Below, piece by piece: positions 19,624 through 29,213 of a DNA stretch of 37,508 bases; position 1 is the stretch's first letter; each line of letters begins with the position of its first letter. A program made the position numbers and the translations under genes. The notes under the pieces are model-generated. The model had not been told where the DNA came from. It saw only the letters and a list, made by a program, of their open reading frames with translations, and made no database searches. The DNA comes from Xanthobacteraceae bacterium (GTDB lineage: Bacteria; Pseudomonadota; Alphaproteobacteria; Rhizobiales; Xanthobacteraceae): positions 1 through 37,508 of the forward strand of contig JAIESI010000294.1 in NCBI GenBank assembly GCA_019746135.1, given 5' to 3'.

Positions 19624-19649
19624 GGAACAGCCGCCTGCGGTTCCTCGTT
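19624..19649 (+). promoter_or_regulatory. EcfG-type general stress promoter of the radical SAM gene
   Basis: GGAAC (19624-19628), a 17-base spacer and CGTT (19646-19649) match the alphaproteobacterial general-stress sigma factor consensus GGAAC-N16/17-CGTT. It lies about 80 bases before the GTG start of the downstream gene. The GGAAC also forms a 7-bp inverted repeat (GAGGAAC/GTTCCTC), so a second regulator or simple coincidence cannot be excluded. Confidence 0.55.
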
Positions 19650-19729
19650 TTCGACACAACGTTGCGCTGCAATGGACGCAGCCTGCGACCAACGTCCGTT
19701 GCACCCGGTTCGGCACGAGGGATTGCATT

Positions 19730-21298
19730 GTGCGGCGCCTCCTGTGTGTCTTTCCCCGCTACGCACCCTCGTTCGGCTCTTTCGAGTTCTCATACCCGCT
19801 GACCGACGGCATTCGCGCCTTCATGCCGCCGCAGGGTCTGCTGGTGATTGCCGCCGCAGCGCCCGCAGATTGGCAGGTCCGGTTCATTGACGAGAATATC
19901 GACGAAGCCCGCGACGACGATTTCGCCTGGGCGGAGGTCGTATTCGTCAGCGGCATGCACGTGCAGCGGCGGCAGATGGAGAGCATCCGGCGGCGCGCCC
20001 ATGCGCTCGGCCGGACGGTTGTGCTCGGCGGCTCGTCGGTGTCGGCCTGTCCCGAACACTATCCGGACTTCGACTACCTGCACGTGGGCGAGCTCGGCGA
20101 CGCCACCGACGAATTGTTCGCGCGGCTCGCGCAAGATGCCACGCGGCCGGCCGGGCAGGTGGTGCTGACCACGCGGGTGCGCCGCGAACTGACCGATTTT
20201 CCGGTTCCCGCCTACGAGCTCGCCCAGCTTCGCCGATATTTCATCGGCAGCATCCAGTTTTCCAGCGGCTGCCCCTACCAGTGCGAGTTCTGCGACATCC
20301 CGGCGCTCTACGGCCGCAATCCGCGCTTCAAGACCGCCGAGCAGGTCTGCGCCGAGCTCGACAAGATGCTGGCCTGTGGCCTTGCAGGTGCCGTGTATTT
20401 CGTCGACGACAATTTCATCGCGCACCGGCGCGGCGTGCGGGAGCTGCTGCCGCACCTGATCGATTGGCAGAAGCGAAACCGCTATCCGTATTCGCTTGCC
20501 TGCGAAGCGACGCTCAACATCGCCAAGCGGCCGGAAATCCTGTCACTGATGCGCGAGGCGATGTTCGAGACGGTGTTCTGCGGCATCGAGACGACGGATC
20601 CGGAAGCGCTCAAAGCCATTGCAAAAGAGCACAACAACATGGTGCCGATCCTCGAGGCCGTTGCGACGCTGAACAGCTACGGCCTGGAGGTGGTGTCGGG
20701 CATCATCTTAGGCCTCGACACCGATACGCCGGACAGCGGCAAGACCCTGCTTGAATTTGTCGAGCGCTCACAAATTCCACTGCTGACGATGAATCTGTTG
20801 CAGGCGCTGCCGCGCACGCCGCTCTGGGACCGGCTGAAGCGCGAGCAGCGCCTGATCGAGGACAGCGACGATCTCGAGTCGAATGTCGTGTTCCGGCTGC
20901 CGTACGAGCAGGTGCTGGCGACATGGCGCGAGTGCATGCGGGTGGCCTATCAGCCGGATGCGCTTTACGGGCGCTACGAGCATCAGATCCGCGCAACCTA
21001 TCCCAACCGCCTGCATCCCCCGGACAGCGCGCTGCGCGCCCCGACGCGGCGAAACATTCGCCGCGGGCTGACGATCCTCGGCCGCCTGCTCTGGCAGGTC
21101 GGCATCCGGGGACGATACCGCCGCGCGTTCTGGCGATTTGCCCTGACGCGGCTGCGGCGGGGCGACCTGCACGGCCTGATCATGGTGAGCCTGGTCGCGC
21201 ATCACCTGATCCTGTTTGCCCGCGAGGCCTCATCGGGACGCCGCGACGCGTCGCACTACACGTTCAAGCCGCGCGAACGGCTGGTTGCGGCCGAATAA
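19730..21298 (+). CDS. B12-binding radical SAM protein, HpnP-like (candidate hopanoid C-2 methylase)
   Basis: A 522-aa protein with an N-terminal cobalamin-binding-like domain (LLCVFPRYAPSFGSFEF, MPPQGLLVIAA, VFVSGMHVQRRQM, VVLGGSSVS). A radical SAM domain follows with CPYQCEFC (Cys181, Cys185, Cys188), and the C-terminal part resembles DUF4070. This architecture is that of HpnP, which adds the C-2 methyl group to hopanoids in Rhodopseudomonas, though other methylases share it. GTG 19730 is chosen because GAGGG precedes it and the domain begins at once. R. palustris hpnP is known to be controlled by EcfG, and an EcfG-type promoter lies here. That agreement supports, but does not prove, the assignment; no other hopanoid genes are in the window. 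Confidence 0.65.
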   Translation: MRRLLCVFPRYAPSFGSFEFSYPLTDGIRAFMPPQGLLVIAAAAPADWQVRFIDENIDEARDDDFAWAEVVFVSGMHVQRRQMESIRRRAHALGRTVVLGGSSVSACPEHYPDFDYLHVGELGDATDELFARLAQDATRPAGQVVLTTRVRRELTDFPVPAYELAQLRRYFIGSIQFSSGCPYQCEFCDIPALYGRNPRFKTAEQVCAELDKMLACGLAGAVYFVDDNFIAHRRGVRELLPHLIDWQKRNRYPYSLACEATLNIAKRPEILSLMREAMFETVFCGIETTDPEALKAIAKEHNNMVPILEAVATLNSYGLEVVSGIILGLDTDTPDSGKTLLEFVERSQIPLLTMNLLQALPRTPLWDRLKREQRLIEDSDDLESNVVFRLPYEQVLATWRECMRVAYQPDALYGRYEHQIRATYPNRLHPPDSALRAPTRRNIRRGLTILGRLLWQVGIRGRYRRAFWRFALTRLRRGDLHGLIMVSLVAHHLILFAREASSGRRDASHYTFKPRERLVAAE

Positions 21299-21305
21299 GC
21301 GATGA

Positions 21306-22532
21306 TCAGGTGGCCGATCCACCGAACGCGCGCGGCGGCGGGCTGATCACCTGGCCGCCGCCCGGCGTCACGCGCATCACCGAAAGCCCGCGCTCGTTGG
21401 TGCCGTCGCTGCGGAAGCGGAACAGTCCGTCGATGCCGGCGAAACCGGACGGATTGGTCAGGGCCTGATCGGTGAAGCGCTGCGCGCCCTGCGTTTTCAC
21501 CAATGCGGCCACCAGCGCCACCGCGTCATAGGCGAGCGTCGCGGTGCGGACCGGATCCTGGCCGTAGCGGGTGCGGTAGCGCGATACGAAGTTGCGGAAA
21601 CCGTTGCCGTCGGGCGCCGCATACCAGCCGCCGTGCAGCGATGCATCGCTGAAGATGCGCTGGTCGTCCCACAGGCCGGTGCCGAGGAGCTGGCGCTTCG
21701 GCATCCCGGCCGCCGTCAGCGCCTGCACCACCGACGGCACCACCTCGGGACCTTCGGGGATGAACACCGCGTCGGCGCCCTTGGCCGCCTGCGCCACGAC
21801 CTTCGCCGGAACCTGCATCCGGGTCGGTTCGAGCGGATAGCGCTCCGCCGCGACGATGCGGCCGCCCTTGCGGGCCACCACCTGCTTGAACTCGGCTTCG
21901 ACCACGTTGCCGTAGGCGCCCTCCGACAGCATCGCCGCGAACGAGCGTTTGCCCTGCGACACCGCGTATTCGATGATGCGGTCGACGTCGGACTCCGGCA
22001 GGAAGCTCAGCAGGAACACGCCGCGCGCCGCGACCGTCGCGTCGGTCGAGAATGCAATCACCGGCACGCCGCGCTGGCGCGCCACCGCGCCGACGGTTCC
22101 GACCGAATGCGCAAACAGCGGGCCGACGATGATCTCGGCGCCTTCCGCCAGCGCCTGCTGCGCCGCCTGCTGCGCGCCGGCGGAGTTGCCGGCGTCGTCC
22201 TTCACCAGAAGCTGGATGTTCGGGCTGTTGAACTCGGCGAGCGCCATCTCGGCGGCGTTCTTCATCGACAGCGCCACCGTGCCGGCGTTGCCGCCGGCCG
22301 ACAGCGGCAGGATCAGGCCGACCCGGACGCCGCCACTGGTGCCGATCTCGCTTCCCGCCTGCGGCGGACCGGGCGCCGGCGGCGGCTGTTGCGCGCCCGG
22401 CGCAGGGCCGTCCCAAAGCTGCGACACGTTCGAGCACGCAGCGAGCGGCGCCATTGCGCCCGCGATCAGAGCGAAGGCGAAGGCGCGGCGCGACAGCACG
22501 GATCGAAACTGGTCCCGCAAGCCCGGGGCCAT
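21306..22532 (-). CDS. LpoA-like penicillin-binding protein activator / periplasmic binding lipoprotein
   Basis: A 408-aa lipoprotein. The signal sequence has a lipobox ending LAAC (Cys33), then a Pro-rich linker, then a type I periplasmic-binding fold (VRVGLILPLSAGGNAGTVALSMKNAAEMAL, IIVGPLFAHSV). It is related to branched-chain amino acid receptors and to LpoA, which activates PBP1a in Escherichia coli. In E. coli lpoA is also divergent from rsmI (yraL) and next to yraN; the same neighbours occur here, which supports an LpoA-type role in peptidoglycan synthesis. ATG 22532 fits the signal peptide. The binding site residues are not conserved enough to name a ligand. Confidence 0.75.
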   Translation of the reverse strand: MAPGLRDQFRSVLSRRAFAFALIAGAMAPLAACSNVSQLWDGPAPGAQQPPPAPGPPQAGSEIGTSGGVRVGLILPLSAGGNAGTVALSMKNAAEMALAEFNSPNIQLLVKDDAGNSAGAQQAAQQALAEGAEIIVGPLFAHSVGTVGAVARQRGVPVIAFSTDATVAARGVFLLSFLPESDVDRIIEYAVSQGKRSFAAMLSEGAYGNVVEAEFKQVVARKGGRIVAAERYPLEPTRMQVPAKVVAQAAKGADAVFIPEGPEVVPSVVQALTAAGMPKRQLLGTGLWDDQRIFSDASLHGGWYAAPDGNGFRNFVSRYRTRYGQDPVRTATLAYDAVALVAALVKTQGAQRFTDQALTNPSGFAGIDGLFRFRSDGTNERGLSVMRVTPGGGQVISPPPRAFGGSAT

Positions 22533-22643
22533 GACCGGATACCTCAGAGCAGGTGCTGGCGAACCAGCACACGACGGCAACCCGGCATCATGAAGACGAT
22601 AGGTTAACCGAATGGAAAGGATAAGGAATCCCTTCCGCGAACG

Positions 22644-23612
22644 ATGACGCTGTCCCCCCTGGCCGGTACAATGCCGATCATGCGGGACAATCGGACCGAT
22701 ATTCGGGCCAACAGTCGGCCAAAGACCTACATCGTCGCGGGCCGGCCGGTCGAGTCTCCCGCGCTGGCGACAGGCCTTCATCTTGTCGCAACCCCGATCG
22801 GGAACCTGCGCGACATCACCATCCGGGCGCTGGAAACCCTTGCCGCGGCCGACGTGATCGCCTGCGAGGACACCCGCATCACCCGGCGGCTGCTCGATCA
22901 CTACGGCATCGCCACGCCGCTCACCCCCTATCACGAGCACAACGCCGCGGCGGCGCGGCCGAAGCTCCTGGCCCGGCTCGCCGCGGGACAGGCGGTCGCC
23001 CTGGTTTCCGATGCGGGAACTCCGCTGGTTTCGGACCCGGGCTTCAAGCTGGTGCGGGCGGCGCGCGAGGCGGGCTACCCGGTGATCGCAGCACCGGGCG
23101 CCTCGGCCCTGCTCACGGCCCTGACCAGCTCGGGCCTGCCGACCGACCGGTTCTTCTTCGAAGGGTTCCTGCCCGCCAAGGACGGCCAGCGAAAGGCGCG
23201 CATCGCCGAGGTTGCACAAGTGGCCGCCACGCTGATCCTGTACGAGGGCGGCGCGCGGGTGGCGCGAACACTGGCAGCCCTGGCCGAAGGGCTTGGACCA
23301 AGGCAGGCGGCGGTGTGCCGCGAGCTGACCAAGCTGCACGAAGAGGTCCGGCGCGGCACGCTTGCGGAGCTTGCGGAGCACTACGCGACAGACGCCGAGA
23401 CGCGAGGCGAGTTCACCATCGTCATCGATCCGCCGGCCGATGCGGCGCCACCCGATGCCGACACGGTCGACGCGCTGCTGCGCCGCGCGCTGCAGAACGG
23501 GTCGGTCAAGGATGCGGTCAGCGACGTCGCGGCCGCGACCGGGCTGCCGCGGCGGGCGGTCTATCAGCGTGCGCTCGCGCTCGGAGAGGGCGGCGATGGC
23601 GCGGCGAAGTAA
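22644..23612 (+). CDS. rsmI: 16S rRNA (cytidine1402-2'-O)-methyltransferase
   Basis: RsmI methylates the ribose of C1402 in the decoding site of 16S rRNA. The 322-aa protein has the tetrapyrrole methylase fold signatures [50 protein letters not shown] and [21 protein letters not shown]. The start is uncertain: ATG 22644, 22671 or 22680, all upstream of the conserved domain. The long N-terminal tail (about 45 aa before LHLVATPIG) is usual in Hyphomicrobiales, from memory. It overlaps yraN by 17 bp. Confidence 0.95.
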   Translation: MTLSPLAGTMPIMRDNRTDIRANSRPKTYIVAGRPVESPALATGLHLVATPIGNLRDITIRALETLAAADVIACEDTRITRRLLDHYGIATPLTPYHEHNAAAARPKLLARLAAGQAVALVSDAGTPLVSDPGFKLVRAAREAGYPVIAAPGASALLTALTSSGLPTDRFFFEGFLPAKDGQRKARIAEVAQVAATLILYEGGARVARTLAALAEGLGPRQAAVCRELTKLHEEVRRGTLAELAEHYATDAETRGEFTIVIDPPADAAPPDADTVDALLRRALQNGSVKDAVSDVAAATGLPRRAVYQRALALGEGGDGAAK

Positions 23613-23985
23613 GGCCGGCCCGCCGCGCCCCGAGCGCGTCGCCGCGTTCGGGCTCGGCCTGTCGGCGGAAAGCCGCGCCGCGGCCTATCTCGTCGCCAAG
23701 GGCTACCGGATCGCGGCGCGGCGTTTTCGCACGCCGTTCGGCGAGGTCGACATCGTCGCGCGCCGCGGCCGGGTATTGGTCTTCGTCGAGGTGAAGGCGC
23801 GCAGCACGCTCGATGCCGCGGCGGAGGCGCTGCGGGTGCGCCAGCAGCGCCGGATCGCCGACGCCGCGGCGTTCTGGCTTTCGCTCAATCCGCATGATGC
23901 CGGAAGCGACATCCGCTTCGACGCCATGCTGGTCGCGCCGGGCAAGATCCCGCGCCATATCCAGGCTGCGTTCGAAACCGAATGA
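23596..23985 (+). CDS. YraN family endonuclease-like protein (UPF0102)
   Basis: A 129-aa protein with the PD-(D/E)xK-type core [22 protein letters not shown], in which Glu, Asp and the EVK lysine would form a nuclease site. The N-terminal [23 protein letters not shown] is the family opening. The function of the family is unproven; it usually accompanies rsmI. ATG 23596 lies inside the end of rsmI with GAGAGGG upstream, so the genes are coupled. The chemotaxis receptor is convergent and ends 3 bp away. Confidence 0.9.
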   Translation: MARRSKAGPPRPERVAAFGLGLSAESRAAAYLVAKGYRIAARRFRTPFGEVDIVARRGRVLVFVEVKARSTLDAAAEALRVRQQRRIADAAAFWLSLNPHDAGSDIRFDAMLVAPGKIPRHIQAAFETE

Positions 23986-23988
23986 ATA

Positions 23989-25674
23989 TCAGGCCGCGCG
24001 GATCCGCACGGTGAACTCTTCCACCTGGTCGCGGATGCGGTGCGCGATCGCGCCGAGCTCCTCGGCCACCGCCTGCACCGCCGCGACATTGGCGCGGGTG
24101 TTCTCGGTCGCGTCGTTGACGCGGCTGACCTCTTCCGCGGCGTCGACGGTGCGGCGCGCCGCCACGTCGACGCTGCGGGCGATTTCCTGCGTTGCCGCAC
24201 CCTGCTCGGTCACCGCCGCCGAGATCGCACCGCTGATCAGGCCAATATCGCGGATGGTGCGCGCGATGGCGCCGATCGCCTCAATCGAGCCTTGCGTCGC
24301 GTGCTGCATATCCGCGATCTGGCGCGCGATGTCGTCGGTGGCCCGCGCGGTCTGGCCGGCCAGCGCCTTGACCTCGCCCGCCACCACGGCGAAGCCGCGG
24401 CCCATCTCGCCGGCGCGGGCGGCTTCGATGGTGGCGTTGAGCGCGAGCAGATTGGTCTGCTCGGCAATGTCGGTGATGAGACGGATCACGTCGCCGATGC
24501 GACGTCCGGCGTCGCTCAGCTCCTTCACCGCCGCGTTGGTGCGCTCGGCCTCGGTGACCGCCTTTTCGGCGATGGCATTCGACTGCGTCACCTGGCGGTC
24601 GATCTCCATGACCGAGGCGGCCAGTTCATCGGCGGCCGAAGCGATGTCGCGTACGTTGATCGAGGCCTCCGACGACGCGCCGAGTGCGCCCTCGGTGCGA
24701 TGCGCCGCCCGGTCGGCGGCACCGGACAGTTCCCCGGCCGATTCCAGCACCTGATCGCTGATGGTGCCGAGGCTGGCGATGCTGCCTTCGATCGAGGTGA
24801 CGAATGCCGCGACATCCTGCGCAAGCTTTTCCTGATATCGCTCCCGCGCTTCCGCCTGCTCGCCTGCCACGCGGCTGAGGTGAAGGTTGTTCTGCATCGC
24901 GCTCTGAAATACGCCGATCGAGCGCGACAATGCGCCGATCTCGTCGCGGCGGGCGCCGTAGGGGATTTCGATGGGCTCGCCCTTGGCTACCGCATCGGTC
25001 ACGCGCGTGATCTGCACAAGCGGCCGCGCAACCCCTCGCCACAGCACCAGTGCGCCGGCGGTGGCAAGCAGCACCGCAAGCGCGCTCAATCCGATCATCC
25101 ACACGGCGGAGCGCTCGGCTCCGGCATTGGCCGCGACGTAGGCATCGCGCGCCTCGCGGGCGTATCCGGCACCCAGAGCGGCGAGATCGCGATGCAGATC
25201 CTCGCGCTCGGGCCGGAGCACGCTGGTGCCGTACTGGCGCGCCGCGGCGGGGCCCTCGACGGTGCCAAGGCGGGCCAGCTCCCTTCCGAACTGGTAGAAC
25301 TGCTGAAGCTTTTCGGCCACCGGCCGGAACGCTTCCGCCTGGTTCGGACGCGCCGCGTGCTGCCAGCCGGATGCGAGTCCTGACAACTCGTCGTTGACGC
25401 GGATGATGCGCGCGGCCGCCTCGCGGGCTTCGGCGGCGTCACCGGCGAGATAGAGCCGGCGAGACTCCATGGCCACGGCATAAACCAGGCTGTTGATCCG
25501 CTCGACGTTCTGCGCGCCCTGGAGGGCGGCTTCGAAATCGGCGGTCAGCACGGTTCGCCGGTGCGCGCTTCCGCCCGCGATCGCGGCCAGCATCACCGTG
25601 ACGGTGGCGAGCAGGACGAGGATCGCGTAGAGCTTGAAAACGACGGAAACGTTGGGCAGCCGGGGCATTTTCAT
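23989..25674 (-). CDS. methyl-accepting chemotaxis protein
   Basis: A 561-aa transmembrane chemoreceptor. Membrane segment 1 is at about 14-33, a periplasmic helical sensor of about 150 aa follows, and membrane segment 2 is at about 190-212. A HAMP linker ([37 protein letters not shown]) leads to the signalling domain with the conserved hairpin tip [40 protein letters not shown]. It should control CheA; no che genes are in the window. It is divergent from gshB and convergent with yraN, and looks inserted between yraN and gshB, which are often neighbours. Ligand unknown. Confidence 0.94.
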   Translation of the reverse strand: MKMPRLPNVSVVFKLYAILVLLATVTVMLAAIAGGSAHRRTVLTADFEAALQGAQNVERINSLVYAVAMESRRLYLAGDAAEAREAAARIIRVNDELSGLASGWQHAARPNQAEAFRPVAEKLQQFYQFGRELARLGTVEGPAAARQYGTSVLRPEREDLHRDLAALGAGYAREARDAYVAANAGAERSAVWMIGLSALAVLLATAGALVLWRGVARPLVQITRVTDAVAKGEPIEIPYGARRDEIGALSRSIGVFQSAMQNNLHLSRVAGEQAEARERYQEKLAQDVAAFVTSIEGSIASLGTISDQVLESAGELSGAADRAAHRTEGALGASSEASINVRDIASAADELAASVMEIDRQVTQSNAIAEKAVTEAERTNAAVKELSDAGRRIGDVIRLITDIAEQTNLLALNATIEAARAGEMGRGFAVVAGEVKALAGQTARATDDIARQIADMQHATQGSIEAIGAIARTIRDIGLISGAISAAVTEQGAATQEIARSVDVAARRTVDAAEEVSRVNDATENTRANVAAVQAVAEELGAIAHRIRDQVEEFTVRIRAA

Positions 25675-25770
25675 CCATCGGGATAGCCCGATAGAATTGC
25701 CTTAAACCCGTTAACTCCCCGTTTACATTGACGGCGGGACAGAGACCCACACAGGGCCAAAGGAAGTCGC

Positions 25771-26730
25771 ATGGCATTGAACGTCGCGGTGCAGATGGAC
25801 CCGATCGAGCGGATCAATATCCGCGGCGATTCGACCTTCGCGCTGCTGCTGGAGGCGCAGGCACGCGGCCATCGCCTGAGCTACTACACGCCGGACAAGC
25901 TCGCGCTCCTGAACAATTCCGTGTTCGCCACCGTGCAGCCGCTGGCGGTGCGCGACAATGCGGGCGACCATTTCACGCTCGGCGAAGCCAAGCGCCTCAA
26001 GCTCAGCGACCTCGATGTCGTGCTGCTGCGGCAGGACCCGCCGTTCGATCTCGCCTACATCACGACGACACATCTCCTGGAGAAGATCCACCCAGACACG
26101 CTGGTGGTGAACGACCCGGCGCACGTGCGCAACGCGCCGGAGAAGATGTTCGTCAACATGTTCGCCGACCTGATGCCGCCGACGCTGATCACCCGCGACC
26201 TCGCCGAGATCAAGGCATTCCGCGCCGAACACAAAGACATCGTGATGAAGCCGCTTTATGGCCACGGTGGCGGGGCCGTGTTCCGCATCGCCAGGGACGA
26301 TCTGAATTTCGGCTCGCTGTACGACATGTTCGCCGTGACCTTCCGGGAACCATGGGTGATCCAGAAGTTCCTTCCCGAGGTGAAGGACGGCGACAAGCGC
26401 ATCATCCTGGTCGACGGCGAGTTTGCCGGCGCGGTGAACCGGGTTCCGGCGGCGGACGACCTGCGCTCCAACATGGTGCGCGGCGGCTCGCCGAAGGAAA
26501 CCGAGCTGTCGGAGCAGGAACGCGAGATTTGCCGGCGGCTCCGCATACCGCTGCGCGAGCGCGGCCTTCTTTTTGTCGGTATCGACGTGATTGGTGGGCT
26601 TCTGACCGAGATCAACGTCACGTCCCCCACCGGTATCCGCGCGATCAAAAACCTCGGCGGGCCGGACGTGGCAGCCAAAATCTGGGACAAGATCGAGGGC
26701 CGCCGCGCCGCCGGACTGGCGGCCCAATAA
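25771..26730 (+). CDS. gshB: glutathione synthase
   Basis: GshB joins gamma-glutamylcysteine and glycine with ATP to make glutathione. The 319-aa ATP-grasp protein begins [32 protein letters not shown] and has [26 protein letters not shown] (ATP-binding loop), [15 protein letters not shown] and [24 protein letters not shown] precedes ATG 25771. A SAM methyltransferase follows 15 bp later and a glutathione S-transferase lies 1.2 kb on. Confidence 0.96.
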   Translation: MALNVAVQMDPIERINIRGDSTFALLLEAQARGHRLSYYTPDKLALLNNSVFATVQPLAVRDNAGDHFTLGEAKRLKLSDLDVVLLRQDPPFDLAYITTTHLLEKIHPDTLVVNDPAHVRNAPEKMFVNMFADLMPPTLITRDLAEIKAFRAEHKDIVMKPLYGHGGGAVFRIARDDLNFGSLYDMFAVTFREPWVIQKFLPEVKDGDKRIILVDGEFAGAVNRVPAADDLRSNMVRGGSPKETELSEQEREICRRLRIPLRERGLLFVGIDVIGGLLTEINVTSPTGIRAIKNLGGPDVAAKIWDKIEGRRAAGLAAQ

Positions 26731-26745
26731 CCGCCCGATAAGCGA

Positions 26746-27783
26746 GTGTCATTGCGTTCCATGCTCGAAGCGAAGACACCTCCGCCCGACGAAGAGATCG
26801 ACCCGCTGACGCGCCTTGCGATCAAGCACGGCACCGACAAGTGGGGCCTGCATTTCTACACGCCGATCTACCACTCGTTCTTTCGCCTGATGCGCCGGCA
26901 GCCGGTGCGGCTGCTGGAAATCGGCATCGGCGGCTATAACCTGCAGAGCGTCGGCGGCGCGTCGCTGTCGATGTGGGCGGAGTATTTTCCGGAAGGCCGC
27001 ATCGTCGGCATCGATGTCGCCGACAAGCGGCTCGGGCTCGATCCGCGGATCGAGGTGCGGCGCGGCTCGCAGGACGATCCGGAGTTCCTCACCCGGGTTT
27101 GCGACGAGCTCGGCCCGTTCGACATCGTCATCGACGACGGCAGTCATGTGCCGCAGCACGTCACATCGAGCTTCAACGTGCTGTTTCCGCGGCTGCGCAA
27201 CGGCGGCTTTTACGTCATCGAGGACGTGCAGACGACGTTCTGGCCGCAGTTCGGCGGTTCGACGCTCGGCGGCGCGACCATGCGGCTCGCGATGGCGATC
27301 CTGGAAGGCCTGCACCACGCCGAGATCAAGGTCGCCCAGCCGACCCGCCACATCGACGATGTGTCCACCTTGATCCGCGCGTTTCACGCCTTCCACAATC
27401 TGTTCCTGATCGAGAAGGGCGACAACACCGAGCCATCAAACCACGGATTCCGTCTCGACAATCCGCACGCGGCGCGGGCGTTGCGCCTGATCGAAACCGA
27501 GATGAACCAGCGGCCGACCGCCGCCGGCGCGGCCAATATGATTCAGGTTCAGGCGGTGGCAGGCCAGGTCACGCAGGCCTGGGCCATGCTCGACGCGGCG
27601 CTGGAACGGTGGCCGGACCAGCCGATGCTGCTTTACGCCGGCTACAACACCGCCTTGGTCAGCAACGATGAATCACGCAAGCGCGAGTTCCTTCAGGCGC
27701 TGGCCGCGCTGGAGCCCGACAACGCCTGGCTCCACGACCTGCTGCGGCAGATGGAAACAGAGGCGGCCGAGCCGGTTGCGTGA
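26746..27783 (+). CDS. class I SAM-dependent methyltransferase (macrocin O-methyltransferase-like)
   Basis: A 345-aa protein. The catalytic part shows KWGLHFYTPIYHSFF, LLEIGIGGY (motif I), RIVGIDV and FDIVIDDGSHVPQH with GGFYVIEDVQTTFW, the pattern of metal-dependent O-methyltransferases such as MycE/TylE that act on sugars. The last 80 residues are helical and TPR-like. The start may be GTG 26746 or ATG 26761; neither has a strong ribosome site. It follows gshB by 15 bp and is probably co-transcribed. The substrate is unknown; a glycan or lipid sugar is a reasonable inference. Confidence 0.75.
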   Translation: MSLRSMLEAKTPPPDEEIDPLTRLAIKHGTDKWGLHFYTPIYHSFFRLMRRQPVRLLEIGIGGYNLQSVGGASLSMWAEYFPEGRIVGIDVADKRLGLDPRIEVRRGSQDDPEFLTRVCDELGPFDIVIDDGSHVPQHVTSSFNVLFPRLRNGGFYVIEDVQTTFWPQFGGSTLGGATMRLAMAILEGLHHAEIKVAQPTRHIDDVSTLIRAFHAFHNLFLIEKGDNTEPSNHGFRLDNPHAARALRLIETEMNQRPTAAGAANMIQVQAVAGQVTQAWAMLDAALERWPDQPMLLYAGYNTALVSNDESRKREFLQALAALEPDNAWLHDLLRQMETEAAEPVA

Positions 27784-27941
27784 TCGTGGAGCGCGCAAGT
27801 CCCGCCTTCGCTCCGCTACGCTCATTGATTTGATTGCCGAATTTGAAATGGGTTTGTTTGGCCCGTTCGCCATTTCCGGTTGCGTATTGAAATTTATACA
27901 CGCAACAGCAGCGCCAGATTCCGCCTCCGGAAACGCGCCGG

Positions 27942-28805
27942 CTAGAAGCCGGCGACCATCTCCAGCGACTTGCCAGCCGCCGCATGCTCACGGCGCGTGG
28001 CTTTGAGCCGGGCCTTTACGTCGACCGGCATGGCGATCTCCTGCGCGAACTCCGGCCGCGCGCCAAGCCTCTCCTTCCATGCGTGCACGCGCGGATGCAG
28101 CCGCGCCAGCGGATAGCCGCCGAGCGAGAGCCGGTGCGCGTAAATGAACCAGGCGATGTCGAGCACGCTCAAGGCGTCGCCCATGAGGTAAGGCTTGCCG
28201 GCGAGCCTCTTGTCCAACGCCTCGAACGCGACGCGGAATTTTTGCGCCGACGCACGCACCCGATCATCGGGGAAGCCTTCCTCGGTCGCGCGCTGCCAGA
28301 ACGCAATCTGGATGTCCTTGTCGCGATCCTTCGCGCCCTGCACCGTACCGGTGCCGTTGGCGGCGTAGCTCGCAAGCGCCGCCGCCGGCTTCGGCGGTCC
28401 GGGCCGGTTGAACACGAAGCGAAAGCTCAAGGTTCTGAGATCGAGGTGCAGATCGTCCTCGTGCCGCAGCAGCGCCGAAACCTCGTTCTCGTGGCCGGCG
28501 GGGATCAGCTTCGGCGAGGGAAACGTCTTTTCGAGATACTCGATGATGTCGTTGCTTTCGATGTGCACAGCGCCGTCATGCACCAGCACCGGCACGAGCC
28601 CGCGCGGATTGATGCCGAGAAACCACGGCTGGAAGTTCTCGTTGCCATGCAGGTCGACCGGACGCGACTCCCAGCCGATGCCCTTGAGATTGAGAAAGAT
28701 GCGGAGCTTCTGCGAGCATGACGAGCCTGCGAAGTGCAACACATGCACGCCCTTCCAGCCGAGCACCTCGCGGGTCTTGATGTCGCTGTCGACGAGCTGG
28801 ACCAT
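27942..28805 (-). CDS. glutathione S-transferase family protein
   Basis: A 287-aa protein with an N-terminal thioredoxin-like domain (VLHFAGSSCSQKLRIFLNLKGIGWESRPVDL, NPRGLVPVLVHDG, ESNDIIEYLE with the conserved glutathione-contacting Ser) and an all-helical C-terminal domain (GDALSVLDIAWFIYAHRL). It is longer than the usual 200-220 aa because of an insert of about 50 residues after the first domain. A GGGAG sequence precedes ATG 28805. Probable role: conjugation or reduction with glutathione, substrate unknown. The 158-base gap on its 3' side is AT-richer and contains a 7-bp inverted repeat (GTTGCGT/ACGCAAC, 27879-27906) that may serve as a terminator. Confidence 0.88.
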   Translation of the reverse strand: MVQLVDSDIKTREVLGWKGVHVLHFAGSSCSQKLRIFLNLKGIGWESRPVDLHGNENFQPWFLGINPRGLVPVLVHDGAVHIESNDIIEYLEKTFPSPKLIPAGHENEVSALLRHEDDLHLDLRTLSFRFVFNRPGPPKPAAALASYAANGTGTVQGAKDRDKDIQIAFWQRATEEGFPDDRVRASAQKFRVAFEALDKRLAGKPYLMGDALSVLDIAWFIYAHRLSLGGYPLARLHPRVHAWKERLGARPEFAQEIAMPVDVKARLKATRREHAAAGKSLEMVAGF

Positions 28806-28918
28806 GTCCGCCTCGCGCTCCCGGCCGAACGCCGTTCTCAAACAAGGCCGAGTTCACCGGAGCGAGACGTCCGCGTCAAACGGAGCCACGCCAATCGCCA
28901 CGCCGCAAGGGCTTGAGC

Positions 28919-29101
28919 TCAGTGCGCGCCGAATGCGTCCGGCTCGCCGCACTCGAAGATGAACAGCATCCGCTGCTTGCCTGGCTCAAAATGCTGGACC
29001 TGCCGGATCAGCTCCTCGACCTCACGCTCGGCGGCCTCGGCATCGAGACGGGCCGAACGCGCGTAATCGAGCTCGTTTTGCAGGGTTTTCAGGTCGATCA
29101 T
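28919..29101 (-). CDS. small conserved helical protein of unknown function
   Basis: A 60-aa protein, MIDLKTLQNELDYARSARLD at the start, charged and heptad-like through residue 33, with a C-terminal MLFIFECGEPDAFGAH strand. I do not recognise it. GGAGG stands 8 bases before ATG 29101, a strong start. It is divergent from comM, 112 bp away, so the two share an upstream region. It may form a coiled coil; no function can be given. Confidence 0.6.
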   Translation of the reverse strand: MIDLKTLQNELDYARSARLDAEAAEREVEELIRQVQHFEPGKQRMLFIFECGEPDAFGAH

Positions 29102-29213
29102 GGGGAGCCTCCAACTGCTGTTCCCGGATTGTACTCGAGTCGTTTTGTTCTGCAAATGTTCTTGTCGTCATAATTCGATCCTGCTAGGCTTTTTCCACGG
29201 TCGAGGGGCGGAC

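Noticed and set aside
25771..28805. Glutathione operon linking gshB, the methyltransferase and the GST
   Set aside because: The GST is on the opposite strand and 158 bp away, so co-transcription with gshB is not possible; the nearness may be chance.
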